Shown here: positions 61,597 to 64,000 of the stretch, piece after piece | How positions within the stretch are numbered: position 1 is the stretch's first letter | How the letters are laid out: every line of letters begins with the position of its first letter | Origin: Sporolactobacillus putidus | GTDB lineage: Bacteria > Bacillota > Bacilli > Bacillales > Sporolactobacillaceae | Direction of reading: 5' to 3' | Length of the DNA: 64,000 bases | Assembly (NCBI RefSeq): GCF_014647035.1 | Contig: NZ_BMOK01000005.1 | Span: forward strand, 62,001 to 126,000 | Made by a program: the position numbers and the translations under genes | The notes under the pieces: model-generated | The model's database searches: none | What the model was told of the DNA's origin: nothing | Seen by the model: only the letters and a program-made list of their open reading frames with translations

Positions 61597-61800
61597 TCCA
61601 ACCGAACTTGAGAAAAGTTGAACCGAATTGTGAAAAAGCGGGAACGAGTTTCCTTGTATCGCCTCTTCATCGTTAACTCCTTTGACAATCAGGGGACTGC
61701 TGGATGTTTGAGACTGAGGGTCGGCGTCTTTCGTATAAATTGCCCGGCGCGGCCATATTTATACAGCATTGGAATCCCTTGATGAGAAGAGGTGGCTGTG

Positions 61801-63036
61801 GTGTCTTATCATACCCCTGAGTCTCCTAATTTTTTTAGCGCGGACTGGCTGAGAACACATATTTTTCAGACTATTGAATTTTATTATCCGCAGTGTATGG
61901 ATGAAGAAAACGGCGGTTATTTTCATTGCTTTAGGGATGACGGATCGGTTTGCGATACTTTGGACAAACCGCTTGTCGGAATCGCGCGGTTTATTTATAA
62001 TTTCAGCATCGGCGCATTGCTTGGGGGACCGCTGGAATGGAGACTGGCTGCGGAACAGGGACTGCGGTTTTTAAACCGATTTTTCCGCGACAGTGTGCAC
62101 GGCGGCTATTACTGGCATTTGAAAGGAAGAATTGCTGACGATCCGAAGAAAATAGCTTACGGACACGCATTTGTTCTCCTGGCAGTCTCTACTGCCGTAA
62201 AAGCGGGAATTAAGGAGGTCCGTAAGTGGATAGAAGATATTTATAATGTGCTGGAAAACCGTTTCTGGGATGGCGACCATGGACTGTACATTGAGGAGCG
62301 GTCGGCCGATTGGCAGACGGTCTCCCCTTACAGGGGCCAGAATCCGAACATGCATCTGTGCGAAGCGCTGATTGCGGCGTTTGAAGCAACCGGCTGCTAT
62401 AAATATCTGGAACGCGCACGCGGGCTGGCGTATGCCGTGACGGTCGGGCTCGCTGCAAAAACAGGGGGGATGATCTGGGAGCAATATGACCGGAATTGGA
62501 ATCCCGATTGGTTCTATCACGAAGAGTATGCGGGGAACGAGTTTCGGCTCTATGGTTTTATTCTCGGGCATTCTATTGAATGGAGCAAGCTTCTGCTCAA
62601 ACTTTCCGTCTATTATTCTGAATCATGGATCACCCGGCGTGCCTATCATCTGTATCATTGCGCGATGGCCCTTACTGAAGATTCGGCGTACGGCGGACTT
62701 CTGTTCTCGATTTTGCCGGCCGGGTGTATTTTTGATGCCGACAAATACTATTGGGTCATGGCAGAAGCGATCGGCGCTTCCGTTCTGTTTGCAGGATTGA
62801 GCCGGCATCCTTACTATTTGCAAAAATACCAGTCACTTTTCTTGTACTGCGATCGCTTTTTTATCGATCATAAATATGGCGGATGGTATAACCGCCTGAA
62901 TCGCGAGAATCAGAGAACCAGTCCGGTTAAGAGCCCACCTCCGAAAACGGACTATCATCCGATTGCAAATTGTTATGAAGCTCTGCGCGTTTTTTCCGGA
63001 GAGCGATTCCGGAACCTCCCGCATTTCAATGAGTAA
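61801..63036 (+). CDS. AGE-family sugar epimerase/isomerase
   Basis: A 411-residue alpha/alpha-barrel protein of the N-acylglucosamine 2-epimerase family. Marks: NGGYFHCFRDDGS near residue 38, KIAYGHAFVLLAV, and GQNPNMHLCEALIAAFEA with catalytic His candidates. Length and motifs fit mannose isomerase/cellobiose epimerase relatives as much as GlcNAc epimerases; substrate not assigned. Several in-frame GTG codons occur at the start; 61801 is eight bases after AGAAGAGG and is preferred. Confidence 0.85.
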   Translation: MSYHTPESPNFFSADWLRTHIFQTIEFYYPQCMDEENGGYFHCFRDDGSVCDTLDKPLVGIARFIYNFSIGALLGGPLEWRLAAEQGLRFLNRFFRDSVHGGYYWHLKGRIADDPKKIAYGHAFVLLAVSTAVKAGIKEVRKWIEDIYNVLENRFWDGDHGLYIEERSADWQTVSPYRGQNPNMHLCEALIAAFEATGCYKYLERARGLAYAVTVGLAAKTGGMIWEQYDRNWNPDWFYHEEYAGNEFRLYGFILGHSIEWSKLLLKLSVYYSESWITRRAYHLYHCAMALTEDSAYGGLLFSILPAGCIFDADKYYWVMAEAIGASVLFAGLSRHPYYLQKYQSLFLYCDRFFIDHKYGGWYNRLNRENQRTSPVKSPPPKTDYHPIANCYEALRVFSGERFRNLPHFNE

Positions 63037-63132
63037 ATTGCTTCCAACTGCACTTTTTTCAAACAGAACGATTGATTTTATAAACTGTATCTATTATAAT
63101 TACACTAATCTTCTTAAAGAGGAATCGATAGA

Positions 63133-63636
63133 ATGAATAGCGAGTTTACGATAGCAGTGCATTGCCTGATTGTACTGGCAAGCGCTCCGGATCGTGTCTG
63201 GAGCAGCGGGTCGCTGTCAAGAAAGGTGCATACCAATCCGGCGAGAGTTCGCAAGATTATGAGTGCCCTGCGAAGGAACGGGCTGGTCACAACGAAAGAA
63301 GGCTTGGGTGGTGGCTATCGTCTAGGCTTTTCTTCGGGCGATGTTAATCTGGCGCTCGTATATCGGACCGTTTCCTGTGAGGCGCTGAAGCTGAACTGGT
63401 GCTCGGACGACGGGGCAGGAGATCCTGAACTGGCAAGGGTCCGGTCGGTCATGGATCAGGCTTTCTGCAGAGCCGAAACAATGCTTGAAACGTATTTGGA
63501 GCAATGGACCATTGATTCTCTCTTAGAACAGATCAAGTGTGAGCCGGATGTCCCGATTTCGGATCATTTTCCGGTTTCCGCTCACAAGGACAAGTCGACT
63601 AAATATAATATAAATAGGATCGGTGGTGAAGGATGA
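63133..63636 (+). CDS. Rrf2-family transcriptional regulator
   Basis: A 167-residue winged-helix regulator: FTIAVHCLIVLAS at the start, SSGSLSRKVHTNPARVRKIMSALRRNGLV as HTH, and wing GGYRLGF. Cys residues occur at about 82, 91 and 116, but not in the usual Fe-S spacing of IscR, so the sensor role is unclear; YwnA-like members are close. AGAGGA lies nine bases upstream of the ATG. Its stop overlaps the start of the next gene (ATGA), so the two are coupled. Confidence 0.9.
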   Translation: MNSEFTIAVHCLIVLASAPDRVWSSGSLSRKVHTNPARVRKIMSALRRNGLVTTKEGLGGGYRLGFSSGDVNLALVYRTVSCEALKLNWCSDDGAGDPELARVRSVMDQAFCRAETMLETYLEQWTIDSLLEQIKCEPDVPISDHFPVSAHKDKSTKYNINRIGGEG

Positions 63637-64000
63637 TGCAACAGGAACTGAAGTGGAAAAAGGGCGACTGGGTAAAGGGAAGAACGGTGAACGGAGAGCT
63701 CATGCATGGTTATATTGTCGATTATGACGCCAATACAGGAACGGTAAAAGTTCATGTCGTTGCCTGCGACCGTGAATCGACCGTGGGCCGGACGATCGAG
63801 ACGCTCGGCTATCTGATCAAACCTTTCCCGGTTCTGCCGCTGAGCAGCGATCAATTGCGCAGCATGACCGACCTTGCTCTGGTCACCTATGACCGCGACT
63901 GGTTCATGGACCTGTCGTCGAAGCTGGCCGGGATGAGCGAAGACTCCGGCAATGATCAATCTTCACGATCCAATTCTTGGTTCTGGCCGGCTCAGCGATG
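63633..64000 (+). CDS. IDEAL-domain-like protein, partial (runs off the window)
   Basis: The first 122 codons of a gene whose end is outside the window. Residues about 5-65 form a small beta-rich domain (GDWVKGRTVNGELMHGYIV and ETLGYLIKPFPV). Then LRSMTDLALVTYDRDWFMDLSSKL resembles the IDEAL motif of short Bacillus proteins of unknown function. It starts inside the Rrf2 stop (ATGATGA arrangement at 63633-63636), so translation is coupled to the regulator. It may be the target or partner of that regulator. Confidence 0.7.
   Translation, partial: MMQQELKWKKGDWVKGRTVNGELMHGYIVDYDANTGTVKVHVVACDRESTVGRTIETLGYLIKPFPVLPLSSDQLRSMTDLALVTYDRDWFMDLSSKLAGMSEDSGNDQSSRSNSWFWPAQR

Overview
The window looks like a chromosomal segment of a low-to-moderate GC, endospore-forming Bacillota (Bacillales). 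It carries sspH (a minor small acid-soluble spore protein), Bacillus-type Shine-Dalgarno sites, the nadBCA operon divergent from a nifS-type desulfurase, a PerR/Fur-type control region before a P1B4 metal ATPase, and a levansucrase-levanase pair. A Sporolactobacillus-like organism would fit, but genus is an inference. There is no rRNA, tRNA, phage, CRISPR or complete insertion sequence. The last gene runs off the right edge.

Layout. 0-2 kb: GGCGAT repeat array, XRE regulator and L-asparaginase. 2-7 kb: GT-C-like membrane protein and pfeT-like ferrous-iron ATPase. 7-14 kb: SGNH hydrolase, lipoprotein, an M-box Mg2+ riboswitch without mgtE, a NitT/TauT-type ABC transporter with no binding protein nearby, and a lone trpB. 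14-21 kb: acetate-type symporter with DUF485 partner, SDR oxidoreductase, CMD/MerR pair, lemA-htpX. 21-32 kb: esterase, two divergent PTP-like phosphatases, DUF1643-like protein, M16C peptidase, aminotransferase, polysaccharide deacetylase. 32-39 kb: sacB, levB, GNAT, DHA2 exporter, HxlR regulator and nitroreductase. 39-44 kb: nadA, nadC, nadB against nifS. 44-50 kb: amino-acid ABC transporter, truncated ArsR gene, PadR/DUF1129 pair, NERD protein. 50-58 kb: deacetylase lipoprotein, CDF transporter, and a SAM-riboswitch-controlled operon of a cystine-type ABC transporter plus a UroD-fold putative methyltransferase. 58-64 kb: sspH, ParB-like protein, YbaK deacylase, DUF4097 protein, AGE-family isomerase, Rrf2 regulator and a partial IDEAL-type protein.

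How genes work together. The sacB/levB pair would make and cut levan outside the cell. NifS should supply the iron-sulfur cluster needed by NadA, and a shared inverted repeat lies between the divergent units. The operon at 53.9-58.3 kb is tied to sulfur or methyl metabolism by its SAM-I leader. Several regulator-target pairs show inverted repeats placed on recognisable promoters (XRE/asparaginase, MerR/CMD, HxlR/nitroreductase, PadR/DUF1129).

The least expected structure is non-coding. Five intergenic arrays have a 20-21 bp period, in at least three sequence families. Two of them share the same ordered variant units 23 kb apart. In addition, a roughly 105 bp palindromic MITE/REP-like element occurs three times, each time just after a terminator-like hairpin. 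The other strong lead is the M-box leader placed before an ABC transporter rather than before mgtE.
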